64,000 nt of DNA from Campylorhamphus procurvoides (taxonomy: Eukaryota; Chordata; Aves; Passeriformes; Dendrocolaptidae), in NCBI GenBank assembly GCA_013396655.1, contig WBMV01000272.1, positions 186,001-250,000 on the forward strand, written 5' to 3'. Made by a program: the position numbers and the translations under genes. Within the stretch, counting starts at the first letter, position 1, and the number at the start of each line of letters is the position of its first letter. Positions 48,056 through 60,114 of the stretch are shown here, piece after piece. The notes beneath the pieces were generated by a model. It searched no databases. It saw only the letters and a list, made by a program, of their open reading frames with translations, and was not told the DNA's origin.

Positions 48056-48860
48056 TGTTACACACCAGATCAGTTATTGCGGGATCAGAACGATCTTGTG
48101 AGGTGGGTGGGTGTGGGTGTGTGTGTTTGTGTGGAGGGGACAGGGATGGGTTGAACCTCACAGAGGTGGGGTGGCATTGTATGGATCCACGGCAGTCCCT
48201 GGAGACCACATGGGGAAACACAGGAGCAGCTGCCAGTCACAAACAGCCCGGGAAAACCATAACACCCCACAGCTCCTGGAGCCCCTGACCCAGCTCAGAT
48301 TGGCAGGGACAGTGAGGACACGGCCACTCACCCGGCCTGGGTCCCCAGAGTGGCTGGTGGGTCAAAGGCCATGCCTGTAGAGACCAGAAGAGACAAAACC
48401 AGAGGTTTTGGGATGCCATATGTTGCAGCCCTGCCATCTGGACGTGTGAGAAGCTGACCTTCCACAAAGTCTCAGTGGTAAGTGTCTCTCCCTCTTTCTC
48501 CTTCTCTCTTTTTCCTCTCTTTCCTTTTCTTTACTCCTTTTCTTGTTATTCTGGGTGGCTCAGGGGTGGAGGGATTGGATTTAACTTAAGTGTGGTGAAT
48601 TGGTTGAATAGTGCCTTGGGTGTTGTTGATTAAAATGTGTTGGGTTGGTATCGGAGTGGAACATTTTGTCTATTTTGTGCATTGCCCTTTTGAACCATTG
48701 CCAATTTCCCTTATTTTCTTCCCTAAATTAATAAAGAGACTCCTTAGAAACAAGCCCGTGGCTTATTTTCCGGATGTTTTCTTAAGGTATTAAAGAACTA
48801 TATATGAATATTGAAGCAATACTCTTAGTAAGCCCACAGCTCTGAGTCTGGAGTGTTACA
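48056..48860 (+). mobile_element. Solo LTR of an endogenous retrovirus, 805 bp
   Basis: It starts TGTTACACACCAGATC and ends CTGGAGTGTTACA, the TG...CA pattern of an LTR. Flanks ACTAG (48051-48055) and GCTAG (48861-48865) differ at one base, a slightly decayed 5-base target duplication. Inside are a GC-rich first half, a long polypyrimidine tract (about 48,487-48,545) and AATAAA at 48,730-48,735. There is no retroviral coding region on either side. It is nearly identical, in inverted orientation, to 58,187-58,973. Frames inside it, such as 48237-48467 minus, recur exactly in the other copy and belong to the repeat. Confidence 0.88.
48730..48735 (+). terminator. LTR polyadenylation signal
   Basis: AATAAA within the solo LTR, 125 bases before its 3' end and conserved in the inverted copy (TTTATT at 58316-58321). 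Confidence 0.6.
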
Positions 48861-48865
48861 GCTAG

Positions 48866-51800
48866 GACAGACAGGGATGAGTCATGGATGTAATTTGAGT
48901 TTAAGGCTGTATTTTTAAACCTCGCTCTCCAGTTTGTAAGCACTCAGAGTCTGTGCAGGAATCCAGACCTGCTGCTATTTAGGGATTATTTGTCTTAATA
49001 GCATATTGTTTCAAAGGACAGCATCATTCAGGTCATCATGTTGAGTGGATATACATCAGTTTGACAGAAAGTGTCCTAACCTGTACATTCACTACTTGAA
49101 CTGTTTCAGGAAACATTATTTGGTTGTCTTGTCTCTGGTGGATGTTTACTTAACATACGTAAGTTTTTTTTGTAGTAGAAGTCAAGACACTTCTCTCTCC
49201 TTATGTTTCCAGTTGCTTTGAGCTACTTCAATAATACAAAATGGCAATAAAATTTTCTGGAACAGATCTTGGGCCCCTGGAGTTCCCTTTGCAAAGGGAA
49301 ATGCAGTGTTTGCCCAATAGGAGCCGTGAACTAGAAGTGGCCAATGATATCAGAAAACTCACAGAAAATATCACTCCAGTGCTCCAAAGGCTACAGTGCT
49401 TCTAATAATGTCTAGATAATATCTGCACATATGCATGCTGTTTGGATAATTTATGTTCAGCTAGAAACATTTATTAGTTACGAATACATTATTCACTGTG
49501 AATAATTCCCATTGCACCTATTCTGTTGCAGCATTCATCTAAACTTAATAGGCCACCTTTTTTCTTTTTTCTAATTAAGCTTTTGTTTATTATACATATT
49601 TAGGCAGCGGTGAACTTGTGTTTCCATCACCTAAGAAATGTTTTCCATTCTGAAATTCACGTATTCTGCCTTTTCTTCTTTGCTTTCCCTCCCTGTTTCT
49701 GATCAACACCTTTTGTTTTCTTCTGAACTCATTATTTAATGCTTTACTAATTGTCAGTTCAGATAATTTGATAAGTAGGGTTAAAATTGTTTGTAATCAG
49801 TCAACACTGTAGCTCTGATTAGCCCTTTAAAGTTTAGTTATTGATTCTAACCTATTATAGTGACTGTAACTTCAGGTTGCCAATGAACTTTGTATTTGTT
49901 GTAGAGAGGGTTATGTTAGCTTTGAAGTCCTTTTATATAGGCAATTTTTCTGTCCAGTCTAATTTTTTTTCTCTGTTTGTCACAAAGCTGAATGATTATA
50001 GGAATTCTATTTTGTTCACAGACAAAATATGAAGCCTTCTCGGTAAGCACAGAATTCCTGGACCTAGCACATTTGGGTAGAAGAAAGTATGTTTCTTATT
50101 AAATAATTTTATTTATTAGAGCCTTTGAAAGCTACCTGAGACCCTGAAGCAGATTGTGCCTTCACCATTTCTGCTCACTGTAAGCTTTCTCCTTTTGTCA
50201 TAAGCCAATTCTGGATTTTCCACAAAGGATTTCTCTTAAATGCCCACTGAAGAACAGCACATTTTTTGTCTGCTATGAACAGTATTTTTCCATAAATAAC
50301 AACAGCTGCTGAGAGAATGTGCCTCTTTAAAGTTCATCTTGAAAACAGTCTTTAAAGTCTTTTCTTCCCCTTCTGTCTTCCAGTCAGCAATAGTGCCCAT
50401 AGTGAATGTATGCATGTATGTGCATGCTTGTGGAGATAAATTAAAACTGTTCATATATTGCTAGACAGCAGAGATGGATCTTACATTTTTGACTCAGTAT
50501 GACAATATTGAAAAGAAATATGAATTTAATAATCAGACTTATTTTTATGAACTAGGGATGAGTTTGGTCATCTCTGACCAATTCACATTTTTCCACTATA
50601 AGCAGTAACATGGAAGGTAGAAAATATTCACTGGTTTTTTTCGTCTCATTCTTAAGTACTGAAGTCTTGAGTTAATATTCATAGGTCTCTGAGTTCAAAT
50701 TGTGGTACAAGTAATTGCTAAAATAAACTATAGAAATAATTATAATAATCAACAAAATTTATTGATCTTGTTTAAATTTATTTCTTCAGGCATGGAAACA
50801 GCAACGTTTTAATCTAGATCTCAAGTATGTATAAAGCAAAGTTATGTGTAAAATGGAAATACATAAAAATCCCCAAACATAATGAACCACTGGTAAAAAT
50901 AAGCAGATAAAAAGAAAGATAATTTTTGTGGTTTTCAAAAAATTGTTGATGAAAAGGATATGAAAATTTGATAGGCCTAACTTCTCATTAATGTTCTTTT
51001 TTCCTTTTCCTTGTAACAGATGTTGCTCCTGTGTAAATTATTGTCAAGAGTTTGGTCTGAGAATAGTAAACAGTAAAGTTTCTCATTATCTCCCATAATA
51101 TTTGAATTTGAAGTACTAAAGAAATATTTTTACAAAAAAAGAGCAGTGTTATATGGTGCAAAGATGACCTGCTCCCCATTTCTTCCCCTTCCCTTCACAC
51201 CAATTTTGAGAGAAGGAACATTTAATTTCCTGATAAATACAAAAGGGTTGTGATTGGTATCGTGGAAGCAATGGAAATATACTATTAACAGTAGAAAACC
51301 TACAAAAGCAAATAGCTCCTAAATGCATGGAGTGAGGTATAAATCTTAACCTTCTCTTGTATCTCAGACACTCTTTCCTAGCCTTATTATATTTTTCCTA
51401 TTTTCAAATGTAGGCAAGTTAAGGAAACTGACTTGCTTTTTTTCCCACACTATATATTCATCTCCATGGTGCTTCTGGTTGAGATAATGTTAATAACAAA
51501 AAAAAAAAGAGAAATCACAGCACAAAAGTGAAGATGGTGTTCCAACTGTTCTTTGTGTCCCTTTCAAGTCTTGACATCCTCTGAGCTGCATCCTGCTCCC
51601 TGTGAGATCATCTAATCTCCAGGAAGGCATTTGGAGTCGTAAGGCAAAGTGCCTTGCTTTGCCTATAAAAGCTGAGATGTTTATCAACAGATAGCAGAGG
51701 ATGGTGCAAATCCTGAGCTTGAAACAGGGATCAAACAATAATCCTCTGCACAGTCCTTTCAAATATTCTTCTGGTCTTGACGCCAGAGGGCAGCTTGAAA

Positions 51801-52214
51801 ATTAGATTTGTTGCCAATATGACTGCATAGCCCCATCTCCTTGGATTTAAAATTCAGTTTGTGCTCTGTTCAACACAAGATGAAGACATATTTTAAGCTT
51901 GAAATCTTTGTTTATTATTACATCATCAAAGCTGACTTCCTAAACCAGCAGTTCAAAACAATGATATAAAAGAAGTGGGTTTTTTAATCATTTTTTTAAA
52001 AAAGAAATTGTGTCCCCATTGTGCATCTTCTTGAAAATGACAGCTCTTGCTGTTTGAATGCAAAAGGCACAAAACCAAAACAAAATCAAACATTTACTAC
52101 CTATCTCAAATGAGTTCAAAAAAGCAAAAATGCACTGTATTAATCAGTGTGTTGTTAGTGTTATCTTTTGAAACACAAAGGAGACAACTGGTGAAATTCC
52201 AATACAAATGTTGG
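48866..52214. other. Intergenic, nothing recognised
   Basis: AT-rich with no identifiable gene or interspersed repeat. An A-run lies near 51,499-51,510. Confidence 0.6.
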
Positions 52215-54352
52215 TGATTTTCTTCTGAGTTTTGGGGATGGGCAGGTGGGACGATGTGGGCTTGTCTGAAGACTAGCCATAAGCAGGTTGAAAGCTTGTG
52301 GTTAGGAATCAGAGACTGGGGCAACAAAGGGATTCTTGTGGTTGTTGTCCACTATGTCTGCCTGATGAAGGAGAGCCTGTTGATGAAGCCTTCTTGCTCC
52401 CACTACAGGAGGCAACATGCTTGCAGAATTTGGTTCTGCTAGGGGACTTCAATCCCCCCAACTTCTGCTAGCAAAGTTACACAGCAAATTGTAGACAATC
52501 CAGAACACTCCTGAAATGCATGGAGGATAACTTCCTAAGCAGGTAATAGAGAGCCCTAACAGAGGGGACGCAATACTGGATCTGACAGTAACCAGTGTAA
52601 GCGAGTTAATTGGGGATGTCAAGACTGGAGACAGCCTGGGCTGCAGTAACCACACACTGGTGGAGTTTGCAGGCCTGGGGGATATCGTTCGGGCAAAGAG
52701 TCAAATTAAAGGAATTTTAGGAACTGAAACTTCCAGCTCTTCAAAGAGGACTCCCTAGGAAACTGCCTTCAATGACAAGGGAGCAGAACAGAACTGACAG
52801 ATTTTTAGCGACTCTTTCCATAGAGCACAAGAACTTGTGATCCCCAAGTGCAAGAAATTGAACAAAGAAGGAAAGACATGGGTGTGGCTAAGTCAGAACC
52901 TGCTCAACAAACCAATGGACAAGAGGGAAATGCATAGTCAGTGAAGGAACAAGGACAGGTATCTTGGAAAGAGTATAGAGATGCTGCCCAGTTGTTTATG
53001 GATGAGGTGGGGAAGGCCAAGGTATAGCTTGAGCTGAACTTGGCAAGGGATGCAAAGACTAACAAGAAGGGCTTCTACAGGTATGTAGAAAAGGAAAAAA
53101 AGAACATGTACCCCCACAATAAGCAAGGCTGACAAACTGGTAACAATGGACGAGAAGGCATCGGAGGTACCCAACACCTTGTTTTTCTTCAGTCTTCAAT
53201 GACAACCTCACTTTCTACCCCTCTCAAGGAGATGTACTGCAAGACAGGGACTGGGGAAGAAAACTCTCTTCCACTGTAAGAGAAGATCATGTCTGTAATC
53301 AGCTGAGGAACCTGGATGTGCATAAGTCTATGAGAAACATCCGAGAGTTCTGAGGGAATTGACTGATCTAGTTTCCAGGTCACTCTCCATGACAATTAAA
53401 AGGTCCTGGCAGCCAGGTGAAGTCCCTGGTGACTGGAAAAAGGGATGCATTTTATCCATCTTTTAAAAGGGTAGAAAGAACGACCCTGGAAACTACTGAC
53501 CTATCAACCTCACAGTTGTATCTGGAAAGATCCTTGAGGAGATCCTCCTAGAAGCAGTGCTAAGGCTCATGGAGAACAGGGAGGTCATTTGAAACAGCCA
53601 GCACACTTTCTCCAAGAGCAAGACCTGCCTGACCAACCTAGTGGCCCTCTACAGTGGAGTGACTACATCAGTGAACAAGGAGAAGAGCCATGGGTATCCT
53701 CTATCCTTAGACACAGTCCTCCACAGTTTCCTTTTCTATTGTTAAGTGGATAAGGAATTGTTTTGACAGTTGCATCCAGAGCATAGTTGTCAGAAGCTCC
53801 ATGTCCAAATGGACTTTGGTGACGAATGGTGTTTCCCTCAGGGGTCCATGTTGGGACCAGTGTTATTTAATATCTTCATTAATGACATGCGTGAAGGGAT
53901 TGAGTGCACCTCAGCAATTTTGCAGATGACACTGATCTGAGTGGTGCAGTTGCCTCACCTGAATGACTGGGGACCTTCCAGAGGAACCTGGACAAGCTTG
54001 AGAAGTGGGCCCATGGGAATCTCATGAAGTGTAAGAAGACCAAGTGCAAGGTGCTGCACATGGGTCAAGGCAATCCCTGATATCAATACAGCTTGGGGGA
54101 TGAACAGTTCGAGAGCAACTCTGCTGAGGACTTGGGTGTGAGGGGGATGAGAGGCTGGACATGACCCAGCAATGTGCACTCATAGCCCAGAAAGCCAATT
54201 GTGTCCTGGGCTGCATCAAAAGCAGCGTGGCCAGCAGTCGAGGGAGGGGATTCTGTCCCTCTGTTCTGATGAGACCCCACCTGAAGTATTGCATCCATCT
54301 CTGGGGCCTCACAATAATAAAGACATGGACCTGTTAGAGCACATGGCAATTC
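52215..54352 (+). mobile_element. CR1 LINE, ~2.1 kb internal fragment of ORF2, plus orientation
   Basis: The decayed ORF2 begins in the endonuclease region, with ATGAAGGAGAGCCTGTTGATG followed by the LLGDFNPP motif at about 52,434. It continues through ACTGGATCTGACAGTAACCA into the reverse transcriptase: VPGDWKKG at about 53,420, GKILEEILLEA at about 53,525, and GPVLFNIFINDM at about 53,855-53,890. It reaches the GCCCAGAAAGCCAATTGTGT and CATGGACCTGTTAGAGCAC blocks. Many stops and frameshifts show it is dead. Unusually, the 3' part, including the untranslated region and terminal repeats, is missing: the match stops at about 54,352, whereas CR1 copies are normally truncated at the 5' end. A fragment that starts at this same consensus point lies at 59.0 kb. 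Confidence 0.9.
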
Positions 54353-57300
54353 ATTAAGTTTTTGTTTGACATGTTATCCATTCAGAAAATGGAGGCATTA
54401 ATATTTGCTTCTTCTCATCTTTTCTCTCTCCTGCATACTGCTGAGCTCCTTAGGCAGAAGTCTGTTATACAAAGTGTTTGTGTAATATCCAAGTATAATC
54501 ATGACTCCCTCTTAGTTGGAGTCTCTACATACTCATATTCATACATAATCATACATAGTCATATTCAGAATTATATCAATAGGTATGACACCAACCTTAC
54601 ATTTGTAGTCATATTACTCTATTTGTAGAAGCAGAATAAGTAGGTAATTTAGGAAAAACAGATGGTAGTTTGTTTTTTCCCGGACTGAATGTTTATTTCA
54701 ACATTACATGCTACCGCTATAGATAGCTGCTTAGTCCCAAAATGACTGGTTTCCATCTATCCTTGACCTGAATCCTTATATAACTCCTCCAGCTTTGTAG
54801 ATCCAATTATGCAATCCACATCATCTTTCATTTTTCAGTTAGGTACTATGTCCACTTGAGTTTCTCTCTGCAAACATTTTCATAATGCCTGAAAACAAGG
54901 TATATTACACCTTCTGCCCCAATATTATTCACATCATGGTATAAATCCAACTATCCCTCCTGCGTAATAGTTCAAATATGAGACACTTTTATACACCCCA
55001 GGAAATATAACTTGAAATTGTTTGGATTCTTTTTTTTTCTCCTGTATGTGGATCTAAAGTGGATGTTTTAGACCTTGATATTTTGCTCAGAATGAATCCC
55101 TATGCCCTTCCCTCCAAGTTAGAACTTTCTTCAGGGGTTTATATTCTTGTAGACACCTAAATCACAGAAGCAGAAGATATCATTAAGCAATGGATTGCTA
55201 CACTTGCATAAAATGCATTTTTAAAAATTTTCTCTGGCAAAGATATACAGGTAATAAGTTACTTTTACACTGGTACTGGGACTATCAGTAAATAATTCTT
55301 CCTACATTCTGAGGAAGAATATCTTAAATGTTGCATTTCACAGAAACATCAGTAATTAAGCTTTTTCTCTTGACATCTCAGTTTTCTCAGAGTTATCTTC
55401 AGCCTTATTATATACGTCAGAAAAAGAGCAAGCATGCAATTCACTCTGAAACAGGACTCAGAATCAGGGAATTTAACGTCTTTCACTTTAGACCACAACA
55501 AAAATAAAAATATTACAGAAGGTGGATGGCTAATATTCAATTTTCAATTCCTTATTTATATATTTATATGCATGACCTTATTTTCAAAAAAACAGCATCT
55601 TCTCAGATACCTGGATGTAAAGCATAGCACTCGCCATGTATTGTGCTACATATACATACTCTCTGTTGTCTGTTGAATACATATACTGCCCTTGTTGCTG
55701 TATGGGGACTTCTGTTTCCAGAGAGCCCTATCAGGTAGAATCTACTTGCTAAAATGAAAGCATCCTATTTTCTAGCTGTATGCTACAGGAACAGGTAACA
55801 AAGGACACAGATTTGAGGTTGCTCCCCTCCTTTTTCTGTAGCTTTTGCTTGAACAGGGCTGCAACAACTCCAGCTCATGTGTGTTGCCTAAGCTCATTTT
55901 AAAAGGCAATGTAGTCACAGCAACACAGAGCTCAGCCTAATTGCCTGAATATATACAAGCACAGCTTCTCAGAAGGGCTTTATAGCCTGTGCTGAACCAC
56001 TCTACCTTCCTCACCCAAACAGCACATCTGCAGATACTTCAGATGTGTTATATACACACAAGCTGCAGTCCTACCTTGGACAGCCTAATGGGTATATACT
56101 CTCTTGTAGACAAGGCAATTGGACTCAACTTGTAGAATTTTGGTGCCTGTAACATAAAACAACAGATCAAAATCAAACTGGTAGGCTGCCATTATATAAA
56201 TCAGTAGTATGCCTTCCTGCAGATGCTGCCTTCTGTAACAGTTCTTCTTAAAAACATTAGGAAGGCAGGGGTTTGGAAAACAGACATTAATAAAAAACCC
56301 AACCAAACAAAAAAACCCAAGAGAAAATTTTCTGTGCTAAAACAGATTGAAAATCTCAGGTCTGTGCAGTTATAGAGAAGACATGGGTGTCTCCACGGGT
56401 GATCAAATCAGGATTAATGAGTGATATATAGAACATAAATCAGATGTTCTTATTAACCATCTCTCAGAATGATAGTTTATGGCATCACCACCTCTGAAAT
56501 AGTTTCAAGCTTGCATGTCTCTCGGGACCATGCAATAGAGAGGATGTTATATGACAAATAAGTTTTTCAATTTGTAGATTTCGACACTTTTTGTTTATTT
56601 TTATCCCTGTCTGAAGATACCACCTGGTTCAATTTCACAGCAATATACACTGCTGCCGAAACAGCTTTGAACTCAGACACAGTACAGATCTGACTGTTCA
56701 AAACAACCTTCTCAATAATCTGAGGTTTATGTTCCTGAACTAACATTTTTTTTTATTAAATTGCATCTTTGATAATCTAGACCGATGCCTTAGATACAGA
56801 TGTTCCAGTGCATTAAAAAGTAACAAGAAAGGGGAAATTTGCTTTTTTATGCCACTTTTCTTTCTTACAATGAAGTAGTTAAAAGGCATTGACAAACTGC
56901 ATTGATTATACATACAACACCTCATTGCAGGTTTCTCTAGTTTTTACACAGTTTGAATAGCACCTTAATCTTCCATAAAATAAAATAGGATTTCAAGCCT
57001 GAAAGTCAGTAATGCACAGCCCCTGTGTTTGATCATTGCCTGTGTTTGGCAATTATGATCACTATTAACATAGACTTTAGTGGACAAGAGATAGATTGTT
57101 ACTCTAGATAACTTATTCTGAGCAGAAGAAAATATAACTGTTGTTCAGTCAGAATTTTGAAGGACAGTTTGGACTTTAGAGATTCTCAGTTAACTTTGGT
57201 AAGCTAACAACATTTTTAAATCTTAAAAAGTCTTGGTGAAGCAGTAGGATTTTTTCAGAGCATTTTCACACTCTGTATTTCTTCATAAGTGAGCTATATA

Positions 57301-58181
57301 GACAAGAACATGTGCTTAAATAACTATCAGAAAGTTCTTTAGAGCACATAAAGAAAATTCCAGTGTTATCATAGGGAACTTAAAAACTGACAACTGAATA
57401 TGGCTCCTGTATTCGACCTGTGCCTTTCAATTGTGTAATCTGACAACTCCATCAAGATAGATTTGACTTCAGTGCCTTGAAAACTTTCAGTAACTGTTAA
57501 TCCTTTTTACCCACCATTGTTTTGTCTTCAGTGAGTACATGTCACTTCATGCACAACTGAGCAAATCTATATCTCTAGGATTTTCTTTTGCATCCTCTGG
57601 TAAAATAGTACTTTATACTTCTGCAGATTTCTAAATTTATACAGAATTTGCTAGGGGTTCTATTATATTCTCTGGCCTCCATTGCAGGTCTGACTGCAGC
57701 TGGCTACAGCTTGAAAAGATGATTTGGAAAGCTTCTCTGATGATTCTTTGGTTTCTCATGGGAGTGAGTGAGCACTTACGCTACCTAACTCTTTCTTTTG
57801 GACAACTTTATAAGTTACTGATTGATTTAAGATAGACAACCTCTGAGGGATGTCATATAGGACACATAGAGGTTATGGGGAAGTACTGCATTTTCAATGC
57901 TTAGTGCAACTGAAGGCAGCAGAGTTGCATCTTAAGCTACTGCCCTGCTTGGTTCTTAATCCTTTGAGAGGTCATGTTGTCTTAAAGTACCTCATAGCAG
58001 ATGTAATGTCAGGTTCCAGTGGCCTAGAAACCAACACTGAACATTGAATTATTAGCAGCAACTATGAATGAACAGTTCTTCCATATATTTTTGGGAATAA
58101 AGCAGAAATATTAAAATGGTCACTATGCCTTGTGATTTGTACAACACAGTGTATGAAAAATGTTGTATAGTATTGTAATGC
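54353..58181. other. Intergenic, nothing recognised
   Basis: AT-rich DNA between the truncated CR1 and the inverted solo LTR. No gene or repeat family was recognised. Confidence 0.55.
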
Positions 58182-58186
58182 AAGGT
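58182..58186. repeat. Target-site duplication, left copy (AAGGT)
   Basis: Identical to 58974-58978; brackets the inverted solo LTR. Confidence 0.85.
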
Positions 58187-58973
58187 TTTAACACTCTGGC
58201 CCTGGGTGGTTTACTCGTGGGGTCTGCTAAGAATACTGCTTTAATATCTATATATATAGGGTTCTTTAAGAAAATAGCCAGAAAATAAGACATGGGCTTG
58301 TTTCTAAGGAGTCTCTTTATTAATTTAGGGAAGAAAATAAGGGAAATTGACAATGGTTCAAAAGGGCAATGCACAAAATAGACAAAATGTTCCACTCTGA
58401 TAACTCAGCACATTTTAATCAACAACACCCAAGGCACTATTCAACCAATTCACCACACTTAAGTTAAATCCAATCCCTCCACCCCTGAGCCACCCAGAAT
58501 AACAAGAAAAGGAGTAAAGAAAAGGAAAGAGAGGAAAAAGAGAGAAGGAGAAAGAGGGAGAGACACTTACCACTGAGACTTTGTGGAAGGTCAGCTTCTC
58601 ACACGTCCAGATGGCAGGGCTGCAACATATGGCATCCCAAAACCTCTGGTTTTGTCTCTTCTGGTCTCTACAGGCATGGCCTTTGACCCACCAGCCACTC
58701 TGGGGTCCCCGGCCGGGGGAGTGGCCGTGTCCTCACTGTCCCTGCCAATCTGAGCTGGGTCAGGGGCTCCAGGAGCTGTGGGGTGTTATGGTTTTCCCGG
58801 GCTGTTTGTGACTGGCAGCTGCTCCTGTGTTTCCCCATGTGGTCTCCAGGGACTGCCGTGGATCCATACAATGCCACCCCACCTCTGTGAGGTTCAACCC
58901 ATCCCTGTCCCCTCCACACACACACATGCACAAGCTCGTTCTGACCCCATAATAAGTGTTCTGGTGTCTAACA
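58187..58973 (-). mobile_element. Solo LTR of an endogenous retrovirus, 787 bp, inverted copy
   Basis: The minus-strand reading starts TGTTAGACACCAG and ends CCAGAGTGTTAAA; the terminal CA has mutated. Its body matches 48,056-48,860 almost base for base over about 700 bases. It is bracketed by an exact 5-base duplication, AAGGT at 58182-58186 and 58974-58978, which fixes both ends. It has no internal coding region, so it is a solo LTR. The plus-strand frame at 58581-58811 has the same 76 residues as the minus-strand frame in the other copy, so it is repeat sequence and not a gene. Confidence 0.92.
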
Positions 58974-58978
58974 AAGGT
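58974..58978. repeat. Target-site duplication, right copy (AAGGT)
   Basis: Identical to 58182-58186. Confidence 0.85.
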
Positions 58979-58989
58979 TTTCTATGCAA

Positions 58990-59458
58990 AGTTAAGACAG
59001 TTGAGAAAAATGTTCCCAACATGAGAAGGACATGGAACGGTTGGTACTACAGTTCCAGAGGACGGCTACAAATTTGATAGGAGGACTTGAATGCCTCCCT
59101 TGCGAAGACAGATTGAGAAAGTTTGGGTTGTTCAGCCTGCAGAAATGTATGTGAAGGGGTCCTACAGAAGAGAGACCCTTCATCAGGAACTGTATGGATA
59201 GAACAAGGAGGAATGGGCAAAAATAGGTGAAATTTAAGTTAGATATAAGGAAGAAACTCTTTACTGTGAGGGTGGTGAGACAGTGGAACAGGTTGCCCAG
59301 GGAGGTTGTGGATGCCCCAACCCTGACATAGCCAGGCTAGATAAGGCTTTGTGCAACCTGGTCTAGTGGGAGATGTCCCTGCCTATGGCAGGAGTAGTTG
59401 AGACTGGATGATCTTTAAGGTCCCTTCCAATCCCTTAACATTCTATGAATCTATGAAA
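58990..59458 (+). mobile_element. CR1 LINE, 3' fragment with intact end, plus orientation
   Basis: It starts in the GAGAAGGACATGG block, continues with GGGTTGTTCAGCCTGCAGAA, then AGATATAAGGAAGAAACTC, then GGAACAGGTTGCCCAGGGAG. It ends with GATCTTTAAGGTCCCTTCCA and a terminal TTCTATGAATCTATGA, the CR1 3' repeat. The 5' edge is blurred; it lies about 12-25 bases after the LTR target duplication. Confidence 0.92.
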
Positions 59459-60114
59459 TTATCCAAGTCAGGGCTTTATTCTTACCTGTAATAAATGATT
59501 CAGCTAATAGTTGTAAAATGTTCTGCTAGACAATTTAAGTGCTTTTTATCTATACAAGATAATTAGTTGTTGTAGTGGGTTGTCTTTAGTGACATTTTCA
59601 TAGGAGGCTGTTCAGTCAAAAGAATGTTCTTTTCCACATGAGACAATATTAATTGAGATCACTACACCTCCCAGTAGGTGACATCTCAGACTAGCTGCTG
59701 TACTCCACTAGTTGCTGGTTCAAAAAATGTTATAAACTGAAATTCTCAATTATTGTTAATTCTAGATTTATGTTGTTGAAGACACTATTGATCAAGCTTT
59801 CAAAGTGTCCACTACAGAATTTTTTTAAAACTTTTACATAAAAGCTGTTTTCTTTCTGCCATCTGTAAAATATTTATCTCACTAAAAATATATCAGAATA
59901 TGCTATTTTATGATACCACAAATTGCAAAGGTTTTTATCTGAATTTTTTATTTTTACTGACATCTGACAGTGATGTTTGACAATAATCTCCTTGAATGAG
60001 AATGTGCCAGTAATATTATTCAGTAAAAAGGGATTTCAGAAGGATGAGTGGGTGTAAAAGATGAGATATATTTCTGTCCTAATCCTGCTCTAAGTGATAG
60101 GAGAGAACATACAG
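59459..60114. other. Intergenic spacer
   Basis: AT-rich. No gene or repeat was recognised. Confidence 0.6.

Noticed and set aside
48237..48467. A 76-residue frame conserved exactly at 48237-48467 (minus) and 58581-58811 (plus), looking like a duplicated small gene
   Set aside because: Both lie inside the two inverted solo LTRs. Their identity reflects recent common origin of the LTRs, and neither has a protein family signature.
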